Below, in pieces: positions 13,962-21,045 of a DNA stretch of 21,508 nucleotides. The position numbers and the translations under genes were made by a program. The notes beneath the pieces are model-generated. The model ran no database searches. It was not told the DNA's origin and saw only the letters and a program-made list of their open reading frames with translations. The stretch is from Oscillospiraceae bacterium. Lineage in GTDB: Bacteria; Bacillota_A; Clostridia; Oscillospirales; Oscillospiraceae. The first letter of the stretch is position 1. Every line of letters starts with the position of its first letter. The DNA is taken from positions 1 through 21,508 of the forward strand of contig SVLG01000035.1 of the NCBI GenBank assembly GCA_015068055.1, given 5' to 3'.

Positions 13962-15320
13962 ATGGCTGAACTGGATCGGAGAACAGAGATTTTCGAGCGA
14001 CTGCCCATTCCCAAGGCGGTATTTTTGCAGATCATCCCCGCCATTGCCGCGCAGCTTATCACCCTTGTCTATAACCTTACCGACACATTCTTTGTGGGCC
14101 TTCTGAACGCTCCGGCGGAAAGTGCGGCCGTGATGGTGGTCTTTCCCGTTGCCACCATGCTGACCGCTGTTTCCAACCTTTTTGGCGTAGGTGGTGCCAG
14201 CGCGCTGGCACAGGCCCTGGGCCGCAAAAAGCCAGAAAGTGCCCGGGAAATAGCAGCGGTTTCCTTCTGGTGCGGTCTGCTGAGCGCCGCTGTGTTCTGC
14301 GGTATTTTCTCCCTCTTTCGCGAGCCCATTTTGCGGCTTTGCGGTGCGACGGATGAGACCATGGGGCCCGCTCTGGGCTACGTCCTCTGGGTGGTCATTT
14401 GCGGTGGTGTATTTTCCATACTCAACAGCCTCCTTGCCAACCTCATTCGTTCCGAGGGCGGAGCCGCGGTGGCTTCCCGGGGCATCTCGCTGGGTGCGGT
14501 GCTGAATATCATCCTCGACCCTTTTTTCGTTCTGCCGCGCTTTCTGGGCATGGGCGCCGCAGGTGCCGGTCTGGCAACGGCCATCGCTACCGTATGCACC
14601 AGCGTATACTTTGCCCTCTATCTGAGACGTAACCGGAAAAAAAGCGTTCTTGCCTTCCGCCCCGAGCTGGCCATACAGGGCCTGCAGCACCTTAAACGCA
14701 TCCTCACCGTGGGACTGCCTGCCGCGCTGCAGTTTGGCCTTGCGGTCATCGCCGTGGCGGCCCAGTCCAACTTTGTATCGAGGTACGGCACCGAAGCCAT
14801 GGCCGCCCTGGGGATTATCAAAAAGCTCGACCAACTTCCCCTCTTTGTCTCCCAGGGCACGGGAACCGGCCTGCTGCCTCTGCTGGCGTATAACTATGCC
14901 TCCGGTGACCATGAGCGAAGACGCCGTGCCTTCCGTTTTGGCTGTCTTTTCGCCTTTTCCTTCTCCATGCTCTGTCTGGTGATCTATGAGATTTTTGCAC
15001 CACAGTTGACCGGTATCTTCATCCGCGACGCGCTGACCATCCAGTACGGTGCTGCCTTTTTACGGCGTATGGTGGTTGCCATGCCCCTTATGAGCATCGG
15101 CTACTGTTCCACCGTGCATTTCCAGGCCATGGGCCATGCCCGGGAGGCTCTGGTGATCACCGTGATACGCAAGGGTGTTCTAGATATTCCCCTGCTGATG
15201 CTGATGGACAGCATTTACCCGCTTTACGGCTGTATGTGGGTACAGCCCATCGTTGACTTTATTGCCGTGCTGGCGGTATTCCTCTGCAACCATCGGATTC
15301 GTCAGCGGGAAGGTCTATAA
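13962..15320 (+). CDS. MATE-family multidrug/sodium efflux protein
   Basis: A 452-residue polytopic membrane protein of the MATE family, which exports cationic compounds or metabolites by sodium or proton antiport. About twelve hydrophobic segments are visible in two homologous halves. The first helix carries the family signature LQIIPAIAAQLITLVYNLTDTFFVG, followed by GVGGASALAQALGRKK, the NIILDPFFV motif at the end of the first half, and QGTGTGLLPLLAYNYASGDHERRRRAF in the second. I prefer ATG 13962 (AAGGAG 8 nt upstream), which gives a normal MATE N-terminus; ATG 13920, also with GGGAGG upstream, would add 14 residues. No convincing promoter was found. The small membrane protein downstream begins 15 bp after the stop. 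Confidence 0.92.
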   Translation: MAELDRRTEIFERLPIPKAVFLQIIPAIAAQLITLVYNLTDTFFVGLLNAPAESAAVMVVFPVATMLTAVSNLFGVGGASALAQALGRKKPESAREIAAVSFWCGLLSAAVFCGIFSLFREPILRLCGATDETMGPALGYVLWVVICGGVFSILNSLLANLIRSEGGAAVASRGISLGAVLNIILDPFFVLPRFLGMGAAGAGLATAIATVCTSVYFALYLRRNRKKSVLAFRPELAIQGLQHLKRILTVGLPAALQFGLAVIAVAAQSNFVSRYGTEAMAALGIIKKLDQLPLFVSQGTGTGLLPLLAYNYASGDHERRRRAFRFGCLFAFSFSMLCLVIYEIFAPQLTGIFIRDALTIQYGAAFLRRMVVAMPLMSIGYCSTVHFQAMGHAREALVITVIRKGVLDIPLLMLMDSIYPLYGCMWVQPIVDFIAVLAVFLCNHRIRQREGL

Positions 15321-15335
15321 GAAGGAGTGTGTTCC

Positions 15336-15590
15336 ATGAGTTTTCTTGTTCTTGGCGTTATTCTCTGCGGGCTCTTTTTCTGGGGTCAGATTCATAAAAG
15401 TTGCCGGATCCTATGGCCTGCTGTGGCCATATCCTTCCTTGCCGGCGGCATTTTGTGCGTTGTCTTCCGGCCCACCATGACCGAGTTTGATACAGCCTCG
15501 GTCATCGGTGCATGGTTCGTTTTGGGTACCACCTTCTATGCCCTTTGGCGGCGTTTTTCCAAGCAGAAAAAGAACAACAAACGGCTGTGA
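15336..15590 (+). CDS. Small two-helix membrane protein
   Basis: An 84-residue protein starting at ATG 15336, with AAGGAG at 15322-15327 and an 8-nt spacer. A GTG at 15327 would add three residues but lies in the binding site. Two or three hydrophobic segments (about residues 2-18, 24-45 and 54-72) are followed by a very basic tail, RRFSKQKKNNKRL, which predicts a cytoplasmic C-terminus. I recognise no family. It follows the MATE gene by 15 bp and is probably cotranscribed; an accessory role is only inference. Its stop codon lies within the terminator stem. Confidence 0.68.
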   Translation: MSFLVLGVILCGLFFWGQIHKSCRILWPAVAISFLAGGILCVVFRPTMTEFDTASVIGAWFVLGTTFYALWRRFSKQKKNNKRL

Positions 15591-15614
15591 CCATCTTGGT
15601 CACAGCCGTTTGTT
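15576..15614. terminator. Bidirectional terminator between convergent genes
   Basis: A perfect 17-bp stem, 15576-15592 with 15598-15614, and a 5-nt loop (ATCTT). On the minus strand it is followed by TGTTCTTTTTC, on plus by a weaker tract. It includes the stop codon of the small membrane protein gene and ends 1 bp before the DUF401 stop. Confidence 0.85.
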
Positions 15615-15615
15615 C

Positions 15616-16818
15616 CTAAAGGATAAATATCAGCAAGTTGTAATAGCCGATCATCAGCAGGGCAAAAAGCAGCGCCCGGGGCAGAGTCTTACGGATCAGC
15701 GAGCCAAGAGACACGCCGAAATAATCCGACGCTACTACAAGGCAAAGGTGGGTTGGCGACACGAGACTGGCCGCATGGGCCACGCACATGAAAAGCACCA
15801 CCAGCGGCATACTGCTCCCCAACGCCGCAAAGGCCAGCGGAGCACCCACCGCAATGATGCCGGTGCTGCCGCTGATCATGCCGCCCAGGAAAAACATCAG
15901 CGAGAAAATAAGATATGCCGGGATGGGCAGACCCGAAAGAAGCGAGGGCAGTTCCTCCATGGCCCCGCCATAAGCAATAAACTCCTTGAGGATCAGAATC
16001 AGAGCCGTGTTGCCGATCAGCTTGGGCTCAAAAGCGGTGCGGATCATACAAAAGAGGTCTTTCGGGTGGAAGCGGTAAAGCGGAGCCGCCACAGCAATGA
16101 CAAGCAAAATCGCCACAGCCGCCTTGAGGTTGAAGATCATGATCAGGGCAATGATGGCCATCAGCGTCCAAAGATGCTGCAGCAGATGCAGAGCGTCCAA
16201 CCCCTGCTTGTCGCTGGGCGGCGTCCCCGTATCTTTTGGAAGGCGATGGATGAAGGGGAACCAGGCCAGCAGCCACAGCGTCACTACCGGGATGATCATG
16301 CCCGGAATAAACTCAGCCAACGGTACCCCGGAAAGGCCGGACATCAAAATCACCGTTGAATAGGTGGGCAGGGTGCTTTCGGGAATGTGCCGGAACCAGT
16401 TGGTCACAAAGGCCTGTTCTTTGGGATTGAGATATCCCTCAGTGGACTCCTTCACGATGTCACCGCAGAGAATCATAGCAGCCGCAGAGGGAAGGAGCCC
16501 GATAAACAGCGGCGCGCCCGAGGCATTGATGCGGCGGTTATGAAAAAGCCCGTTCAGATCCTGCTGAGCCAAACGGATCTGCTGCCGGGCCTCCAGCATT
16601 CTCTGTAAATAGGTGATAAGGTAAATGGAAAACACTACGGAAAAGGAATCCCAGTCGGTAAAAAGAGAGCCTACGCTCTCTGCAACAACCGACAGCGGAA
16701 TGCGGTACAAAATCACAGCGGCCAGCAGACCGCCCAGAATTGCCTGATACAAAGGCTGCCGCAGCGTCAGCAGCAGCACGATCACCAGAAAGACGATCCC
16801 CAAAAACAAGAGCGACAT
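15616..16818 (-). CDS. DUF401-like integral membrane protein, possible ion-transporter-superfamily permease
   Basis: A 400-residue membrane protein starting at ATG 16818 with GGAGGAAAAGAG upstream. The longer frame to 16902 would read through the promoter and the tlpA terminator and is rejected. Around ten to twelve hydrophobic helices are visible. Segments such as FIGLLPSAAAMILCGDIVKEST, NWFRHIPESTLPTYSTVILM and GGMISGSTGIIAVGAPLAFA resemble the DUF401 family, whose layout with re-entrant loop-like stretches resembles carboxylate permeases of the ion transporter superfamily. A substrate cannot be named. It has its own promoter embedded in the upstream terminator, so it can be expressed separately from trxB-ccdA-tlpA. 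Confidence 0.72.
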   Translation of the reverse strand: MSLLFLGIVFLVIVLLLTLRQPLYQAILGGLLAAVILYRIPLSVVAESVGSLFTDWDSFSVVFSIYLITYLQRMLEARQQIRLAQQDLNGLFHNRRINASGAPLFIGLLPSAAAMILCGDIVKESTEGYLNPKEQAFVTNWFRHIPESTLPTYSTVILMSGLSGVPLAEFIPGMIIPVVTLWLLAWFPFIHRLPKDTGTPPSDKQGLDALHLLQHLWTLMAIIALIMIFNLKAAVAILLVIAVAAPLYRFHPKDLFCMIRTAFEPKLIGNTALILILKEFIAYGGAMEELPSLLSGLPIPAYLIFSLMFFLGGMISGSTGIIAVGAPLAFAALGSSMPLVVLFMCVAHAASLVSPTHLCLVVASDYFGVSLGSLIRKTLPRALLFALLMIGYYNLLIFIL

Positions 16819-16851
16819 CTCTTTTCCTCCGGCACACAGAAGTGTTCCCTT

Positions 16852-16880
16852 AGTATAAAAGAGGCCCGGGAAAATGTCAA
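16852..16880 (-). promoter_or_regulatory. Consensus sigma-A promoter of the DUF401 gene, inside the tlpA terminator
   Basis: On the minus strand, a perfect TTGACA (16875-16880) and TATACT (16852-16857) are exactly 17 bp apart. The -35 box lies in the loop of the tlpA terminator, and one stem arm forms the spacer. The leader to ATG 16818 is about 27 nt. Confidence 0.85.
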
Positions 16881-16894
16881 ATTCTCCCGGGCCT
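16862..16894 (-). terminator. Terminator of trxB-ccdA-tlpA
   Basis: A perfect 10-bp stem, AGGCCCGGGA (16862-16871) with TCCCGGGCCT (16885-16894), and a 13-nt loop, beginning 7 nt after the tlpA stop. On the minus strand CTTTTAT follows; T5 also follows on plus, so it is symmetrical in form. Confidence 0.82.
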
Positions 16895-16901
16895 TTTTCC
16901 A

Positions 16902-17513
16902 TTATGACCGCTCCATCATTGTACGGATGGCATCCCGCAGAACGTCACCGGCGATGGCACCGGCGGCCCAACCCACGGCGCGGCCTTCGGCATCGATTAG
17001 AAACGTCGTAGGAATGCTCATGACGCCGTAAACCACGGCTGCATTCTGCTCGCTGTCATAGTACACCGGGAAGTCAAAGCCCTGCCCTTCCATGTACGCA
17101 GAGGCTTTTTCCATCGTCTCCTGATAGCCGTCCGTCATGTTTATCATCATGAACTGTACGTCATCCCCATATTCCTGCCAGACCTCGTTAAAGTCCGGCA
17201 TCTCACTCTTGCAGGGGCCGCACCAGCTGGCCCAGAAATTCAGCACAACCGGCTTCCCCTTGAAGTCGGAGAGGCGGACCGCGTTGCCCTCGGCGTCATA
17301 GACCGTAAAGTCCGGTGCCGGTGGCGGCGTCACCTCCGGTGCGGCTTCCTCCTCCGGGGTGTCAGCAGAAACCGGTTCCGCCGTCGGGGCAGGAACTGTC
17401 ACAAGGGTCTCACGATCAGCCGTCCCGCCAAGGCGGCTGTAGAGAACGCCCGCCGCACCCAGCAGAATTACGAACAGCAAAAGAATAATAACAAGGGCTT
17501 TCTTCTCTTTCAT
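16902..17513 (-). CDS. TlpA/ResA-like membrane-anchored thiol-disulfide oxidoreductase
   Basis: A 203-residue protein starting at ATG 17513 behind GAGGAGGT. Residues 6-26 are a signal anchor, followed by a Pro/Glu/Ala-rich linker (about 40-67) and a thioredoxin fold with the active site WCGPC (Cys98, Cys101) and the cis-proline loop SIPTTF (Pro168). The extracytoplasmic domain probably reduces disulfides in exported proteins, for example during cytochrome or envelope protein maturation. It lies 10 bp downstream of ccdA, whose product would feed it electrons across the membrane. The insertion between the CxxC helix and cis-Pro, typical of TlpA, ResA and CcmG proteins, is present. The specific target is unknown. 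Confidence 0.9.
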   Translation of the reverse strand: MKEKKALVIILLLFVILLGAAGVLYSRLGGTADRETLVTVPAPTAEPVSADTPEEEAAPEVTPPPAPDFTVYDAEGNAVRLSDFKGKPVVLNFWASWCGPCKSEMPDFNEVWQEYGDDVQFMMINMTDGYQETMEKASAYMEGQGFDFPVYYDSEQNAAVVYGVMSIPTTFLIDAEGRAVGWAAGAIAGDVLRDAIRTMMERS

Positions 17514-17523
17514 ACAGACCTCC

Positions 17524-18183
17524 TCAGCTCAGATAATTCAGCAGCTTTCCCAGAAAGCCCGTGGCCATCAGGATGCCCACGGCAATCAGCAGCAAACCGC
17601 TGATGGTGTTGATAATACTGTAGTGCCCCTTAACCCAGTCAAAGGCAGAACGCAGTTGATCGATAAGCAGGGCGCTCATAAGAAACGGCACACCAAGGCC
17701 CAGCGAATAGCTGAGAAGCAGCAGCATTCCCTCCACGGTGTGTCCCTGCTGGGATGCCAGCATCAGGGCACTGCCCAAAAAGGCACCCACGCAGGGTGTC
17801 CAGCCCAGGGCAAAAACTGCTCCAAAGACAAGCGCGGAAAAGAAGCTCATTTCTCCTCCCTGCCGCATACCGCCGCCGCGGAAAAGCTGCAGCTTGAAAA
17901 GGCCCAGAAAGCTCAGGCCAAAAAAGATCACCACCACACCACAGATAAAATTCACCAGCGCCTGATGCCGGCCCACAAAGCTGCCTAGCGTTCCGGCCAG
18001 AGCTCCCATGGCCACAAAGACCGTCGTAAAGCCCAGCACGAAGGCCAGCGCCCGGCTCAGAGTCTTGCCCTGACTGCGCTCACCGCCGCCGGCAAAGTAG
18101 GTAATGTAGATGGGCAGCATCGGCAAAAGGCAGGGGGATATAAAGGTTATAATACCCTCCAGAAATGTAATGACATATTGCAT
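17524..18183 (-). CDS. ccdA: CcdA-type cytochrome c biogenesis/thiol-transfer membrane protein
   Basis: A 219-residue protein with six membrane helices, the size of the minimal CcdA/DsbD-beta domain. The two essential cysteines are seen in ISPCLLPMLPIY (Cys18) and GWTPCVGAFLG (Cys131), each in the proline-flanked motif of the family. It moves reducing equivalents from cytoplasmic thioredoxin to an outside thioredoxin-like protein, here most likely the tlpA product encoded 10 bp downstream. The start is ATG 18183 with AAGGAAGGA upstream, 3 bp after the trxB stop, so the three genes form an operon. There are no cytochrome maturation genes nearby, which suggests a general envelope thiol function. 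Confidence 0.93.
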   Translation of the reverse strand: MQYVITFLEGIITFISPCLLPMLPIYITYFAGGGERSQGKTLSRALAFVLGFTTVFVAMGALAGTLGSFVGRHQALVNFICGVVVIFFGLSFLGLFKLQLFRGGGMRQGGEMSFFSALVFGAVFALGWTPCVGAFLGSALMLASQQGHTVEGMLLLLSYSLGLGVPFLMSALLIDQLRSAFDWVKGHYSIINTISGLLLIAVGILMATGFLGKLLNYLS

Positions 18184-18186
18184 GGA

Positions 18187-19122
18187 TTATCCTTCCTTTC
18201 CGGCGGAAGCCAGATACTCCTCCGCATGATGCACAGCCACTGCTCCGTCACCCACGGCGGTAACCACCTGACGCAGGGCCTTGCTGCGGACATCCCCCAC
18301 GGCGTAGACACCGGGGATATTGGTTTTCGTACTCTCATCGGCGGCCACATAACCGCCCTCGTCCAGCCGGACCTGACCGCCCAGCACTTCCGTGGCGGGT
18401 TTTCGGCCAATGCTCACAAAGACACCGTCACAGGGGACAAGCTCCTCCGTCCCTTTCTGCAGATCTTTGATCCGCACACCCACAAGCTTTTCGTTCTCGC
18501 GGACAAGTTCCGTCACGGCACTCGTCCAGCGCTTTTCAATCTTTTCCGAAGAAAGGATTGGCTCATGATAAATCTTCGTGGCCCGCAGGGTCTCACGCCG
18601 ATGGACGAGGATGACCCTTTCGGCCAGTCGGCTGAGAAGGAGGGCATCGGCCGCTGCCGTATTGCCGCCGCCGACCACGACAACCGTCTTGCCCCGGTAG
18701 AACATACCGTCGCAGGCAGCACAATAATGGACGCCCCTGCCGGTCAGCTCCCACTCCCCTTCCAGTCCCAGCTCTCTGGGATTTGCACCGGTGGAGATGA
18801 CCACGGTGCGGCCATGGAAGCTGCCTTCCGTGGTCTCGGCGCTTTTGACATCGCCTTCCAGCGCGAGGGCCGTGACTTCGGCCAATACAGTTTTGGCTCC
18901 GAAGTGCTCGGCGCCCTCCTTCATTTTCTCTGCCAGGGACCAGCCGTCGATGCCGATGTCCGCGCCGGGATAGTTATCGATCTGATGAGTGAGGGCCAAC
19001 TGGCCTCCTGCGCTGAGTCGCTCCAGCAGCACAGCATCCAGTCCTGCCCGGGCCGCATACAAAGCCGCCGTATAACCGCCGGGGCCGCCGCCGATGATAA
19101 GCATATCATAAATGTGTTTCAT
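18187..19122 (-). CDS. trxB: Thioredoxin reductase
   Basis: A 311-residue flavoprotein of the usual bacterial TrxB length. Motifs in order: FAD-binding GGGPGGYTAA (11-20), the redox pair CAAC (Cys134, Cys137), the pyridine-nucleotide site VVGGGNTAAADAL near 150 with the HRRETLRA basic loop that favours NADPH, and the C-terminal FAD motif GVYAVGDV. It reduces thioredoxin, or a thioredoxin-like protein, in the cytoplasm. The start is ATG 19122 with AAAGGACT upstream. It is the first gene of trxB-ccdA-tlpA. No thioredoxin gene is in this operon, so the carrier to CcdA is encoded elsewhere. The assignment is firm; ferredoxin-dependent variants usually lack the HRR motif. Confidence 0.94.
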   Translation of the reverse strand: MKHIYDMLIIGGGPGGYTAALYAARAGLDAVLLERLSAGGQLALTHQIDNYPGADIGIDGWSLAEKMKEGAEHFGAKTVLAEVTALALEGDVKSAETTEGSFHGRTVVISTGANPRELGLEGEWELTGRGVHYCAACDGMFYRGKTVVVVGGGNTAAADALLLSRLAERVILVHRRETLRATKIYHEPILSSEKIEKRWTSAVTELVRENEKLVGVRIKDLQKGTEELVPCDGVFVSIGRKPATEVLGGQVRLDEGGYVAADESTKTNIPGVYAVGDVRSKALRQVVTAVGDGAVAVHHAEEYLASAGKEG

Positions 19123-19148
19123 ACACCACAGTCCTTTCGTTTTTTTGC

Positions 19149-19154
19149 AGTATA
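19149..19154 (-). promoter_or_regulatory. Candidate -10 element of trxB-ccdA-tlpA
   Basis: TATACT on the minus strand lies about 27 bp upstream of the trxB ATG. No convincing -35 is found 16-18 bp upstream, which suggests a weak or activator-dependent promoter. A short dyad, GTGA-TGATG-TCAC (19177-19189), lies just upstream. Confidence 0.38.
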
Positions 19155-19192
19155 ACCCCGGCGGCGGTTTTTTACTGTGATGATGTCACGAA

Positions 19193-19224
19193 AAAGCGCC
19201 GGTGGTCTTTGCCACCGGCGCTTT
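19193..19224 (-). terminator. Terminator of the rubrerythrin gene
   Basis: A 13-bp stem, AAAGCGCCGGTGG (19193-19205) with CCACCGGCGCTTT (19212-19224), and a 6-nt loop. On the minus strand it runs into TTTTTCGT. It lies 10 bp after the rubrerythrin stop. Confidence 0.88.
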
Positions 19225-19234
19225 AAAAGATAAA

Positions 19235-19894
19235 TCAATAGTTTTCCTTGCGGACTTCGAAGAAGGCCTGCGGATGCTTGCAGACGGGGCAGACATCGGG
19301 AGCCTTGACACCCAGCACCAGATGACCGCAGTTGCGGCACTCCCAGAGAGTGACACCGGCCTTTTCAAAGACGGCCTTGGTCTCCACATTCTTCAGCAGG
19401 GCGCGATAGCGCTCCTCGTGGGCCTTCTCAATGGCGGCCACACCACGGAACTGCTCAGCCAGCTCATGGAAGCCTTCCTCGTCGGCTTCCTTGGCCATAC
19501 GGTCATACATATCGGTCCACTCGTAGTTCTCGCCCTCAGCAGCGTGGAGCAGATTCTCAGCGGTGTCGCCCAGCTCACCCAGAGCCTTGAACCAGAGCTT
19601 GGCGTGTTCCTTCTCGTTGTCGGCCGTCTGCAGGAAAAGGGCAGCGATCTGCTCATAGCCGGCCTTCTTGGCCACAGCAGCGAAGTAGGTGTACTTGTTA
19701 CGGGCCATGGACTCTCCGGCAAAGGCGTCCCAGAGGTTCTTCTCCGTCTTGCTGCCGGCAAAGGGAGCCTTGGCGGCGGGCTCTTCCACCTTCACAAAGG
19801 CCTCGGCGGGCTGCTTGCAGAGGGGGCACTTGAAATCATCGGTCATGGGACCTTCATGCACATAACCACAGACAGAACATTTCCATTTTTCCAT
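19235..19894 (-). CDS. Rubrerythrin with rubredoxin-like domains at both ends
   Basis: A 219-residue non-heme iron protein that reduces hydrogen peroxide in anaerobes using electrons passed through rubredoxin centres. An N-terminal short rubredoxin-like domain has Cys6/Cys9 and Cys23/Cys26. The ferritin-like diiron domain (about 47-170) shows Glu61, the ExxH pair Glu94/His97 and the pair Glu156/His159. A C-terminal rubredoxin-like domain has Cys186/Cys189 and Cys202/Cys205. Ordinary rubrerythrin is about 190 residues with only the C-terminal centre; reverse rubrerythrins have only the N-terminal one. The start is ATG 19894; the upstream element CGGAGG is good. It is monocistronic, with a promoter inside the end of the LysR gene. 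Confidence 0.93.
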   Translation of the reverse strand: MEKWKCSVCGYVHEGPMTDDFKCPLCKQPAEAFVKVEEPAAKAPFAGSKTEKNLWDAFAGESMARNKYTYFAAVAKKAGYEQIAALFLQTADNEKEHAKLWFKALGELGDTAENLLHAAEGENYEWTDMYDRMAKEADEEGFHELAEQFRGVAAIEKAHEERYRALLKNVETKAVFEKAGVTLWECRNCGHLVLGVKAPDVCPVCKHPQAFFEVRKENY

Positions 19895-19914
19895 AATAAC
19901 GCCTCCGTATAAAG

Positions 19915-19941
19915 ATAATGGGTGGCATAGCCACCCATTAT
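19915..19941. promoter_or_regulatory. Perfect palindrome over the predicted rubrerythrin transcription start
   Basis: ATAATGGGTGGC (19915-19926) and GCCACCCATTAT (19930-19941) are perfect 12-bp inverted repeats around a 3-bp centre. The sequence overlaps the end of the -10 element and the expected start site near 19933. It could be an operator or, in LysR readthrough RNA, a hairpin terminator with a poor U-tract. Confidence 0.6.
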
Positions 19942-19967
19942 TCTACTCTTTTTATAGGCATTGTCAA
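19940..19967 (-). promoter_or_regulatory. Promoter of the rubrerythrin gene
   Basis: On the minus strand, a perfect TTGACA (19962-19967) and TAGAAT (19940-19945) are 16 bp apart. The stop codon of the LysR gene lies within the -35 box. Confidence 0.75.
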
Positions 19968-20884
19968 GACTGTAGAAAGCGCAAAAAACGCTCCGCCGCA
20001 GGCGAGAGGGATTCGCGTTTGTAGTAGAGACGTATATCCCGGGCCACCAGAGAGTCGTCCGGCCTGAAAAAGAGCAGCTTATCCGTAGGCCCCTCGTATC
20101 GGAGCAGATCCGGGCGGATAAAGGCCGCACCCTTTCCGCTGCAGGCCACATAATAGGACGTAAGGAGCTGATCGAGATACATGACCACCTTTGGTTCGAA
20201 CCCCGCATGGCGACACATCTCCTCCGCCCGCCGCCCCAAATCGTTGCCTTCTTTGAGAAAGAGAAAGGGAAGATCCCGGAAGGCTGATAAATTCACGCTG
20301 GGACAGTTCTCCCCTCCGTACAGCACATCGGAAAAGCTCAGCGCCCGCGCTCGCAGCTCATCGCCAAGAGGCAGTTCGGCCGGTACCGCCAGAATAATTT
20401 CCTCCTGCCGCCAGACACAGCTCTCCAGTTCGCTGCGGAGACTGTCCACCGTAAGGCAAAGATCCAGCTTATCTTCCCGGAAAAGCCACTCGATCTCGCC
20501 GGAATTGACTTCTGTGAGGCTGATCTCCGCCTCCGGATGCGCGGCACGGAAGCGCTCGCACAGAGGAGGCAGCACATAGGTACAGAAGAACGAGGAACTG
20601 CCCAGGCGGATCCGGGTGCGCCGCGAACGCTCAATGGCCTCCAGCTGCGCCGTAAGCTCCGCTTCTATGTCATGAAGCTTTTCCACGGCAGCAATGTAGC
20701 AGCGCCCCGCCTCCGTAAGCTCGATCGGGGACGAGCTCCGGTCAAACAGAGCATGGCCCAGTTCCGACTCCATCTTGCGTATGGCGGTACTCAAAGCCGG
20801 CTGCGAAACATGAAGCGACTCCGCGGCCTTGGAAAAGCTCTTCTTTTTATAAACGGCGTAAACATACTCCGTATTGCCAAGCAT
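19964..20884 (-). CDS. LysR-family transcriptional regulator
   Basis: A 306-residue regulator. The start is the ATG at 20882-20884, preceded by GGAGGGGAAAG; the in-frame ATG at 20917 adds 11 atypical residues, lacks a binding site and overlaps the promoter. The N-terminal winged helix-turn-helix is clear (about 4-62): EYVYAVYKKKSFSKAAESLHVSQPALSTAIRKMESELGHALFDR, then the LTEAG wing. A linker helix (about 65-90) leads to the type 2 periplasmic-binding-protein-like effector domain (about 90-300), with IRLGSSSFFCTYVLPPLCERF at its first strand. It is divergent from an aminotransferase gene and separated by a 160-bp spacer, so it probably controls that gene and itself. The effector cannot be predicted. 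Confidence 0.92.
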   Translation of the reverse strand: MLGNTEYVYAVYKKKSFSKAAESLHVSQPALSTAIRKMESELGHALFDRSSSPIELTEAGRCYIAAVEKLHDIEAELTAQLEAIERSRRTRIRLGSSSFFCTYVLPPLCERFRAAHPEAEISLTEVNSGEIEWLFREDKLDLCLTVDSLRSELESCVWRQEEIILAVPAELPLGDELRARALSFSDVLYGGENCPSVNLSAFRDLPFLFLKEGNDLGRRAEEMCRHAGFEPKVVMYLDQLLTSYYVACSGKGAAFIRPDLLRYEGPTDKLLFFRPDDSLVARDIRLYYKRESLSPAAERFLRFLQS

Positions 20885-20907
20885 ACTTTCCCCTCCTTCC
20901 TCCGGAA

Positions 20908-20936
20908 AGTATAGCATTCTTTCGGCCGCGCTTCAA
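20908..20936 (-). promoter_or_regulatory. Promoter of the LysR gene
   Basis: On the minus strand, TTGAAG (20931-20936) and TATACT (20908-20913) are 17 bp apart, with TGC forming the extended -10 TGCTATACT. The leader to ATG 20884 is about 18 nt. Confidence 0.75.
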
Positions 20937-20976
20937 GTATATAACAAATTTGGATAACTTTATTGAAATACTATAT
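20937..20976. promoter_or_regulatory. AT-rich spacer between divergent LysR and aminotransferase promoters
   Basis: About 40 bp of strongly AT-rich sequence separate the two -35 boxes. It carries the inverted pair AAGTAT/ATACT near its ends and several T-N11-A-spaced bases. LysR proteins usually bind such a spacer, but no unambiguous LysR box can be chosen by eye. Confidence 0.4.
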
Positions 20977-21005
20977 TTGCTCTTTTGCAGCGCATTTGCT
21001 ATACT
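20977..21005 (+). promoter_or_regulatory. Promoter of the aminotransferase gene
   Basis: TTGCTC (20977-20982) and TATACT (21000-21005) are 17 bp apart, with TGC forming TGCTATACT. The leader to ATG 21046 is about 33 nt. Confidence 0.72.
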
Positions 21006-21045
21006 GATGTCACCATAGAAAATAACCTTCAAAGGAGCTGTCAAC

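Noticed and set aside
13854..14912. 352-residue open frame opposite the MATE gene
   Set aside because: Antisense shadow; the plus strand encodes a complete MATE protein.
19174..19190. Rex- or FNR-like site upstream of trxB (TGTGATGATGTCACG)
   Set aside because: Half-sites are 5 bp apart rather than 6 and the outer bases do not match; the dyad is only 4-5 bp and could be chance.
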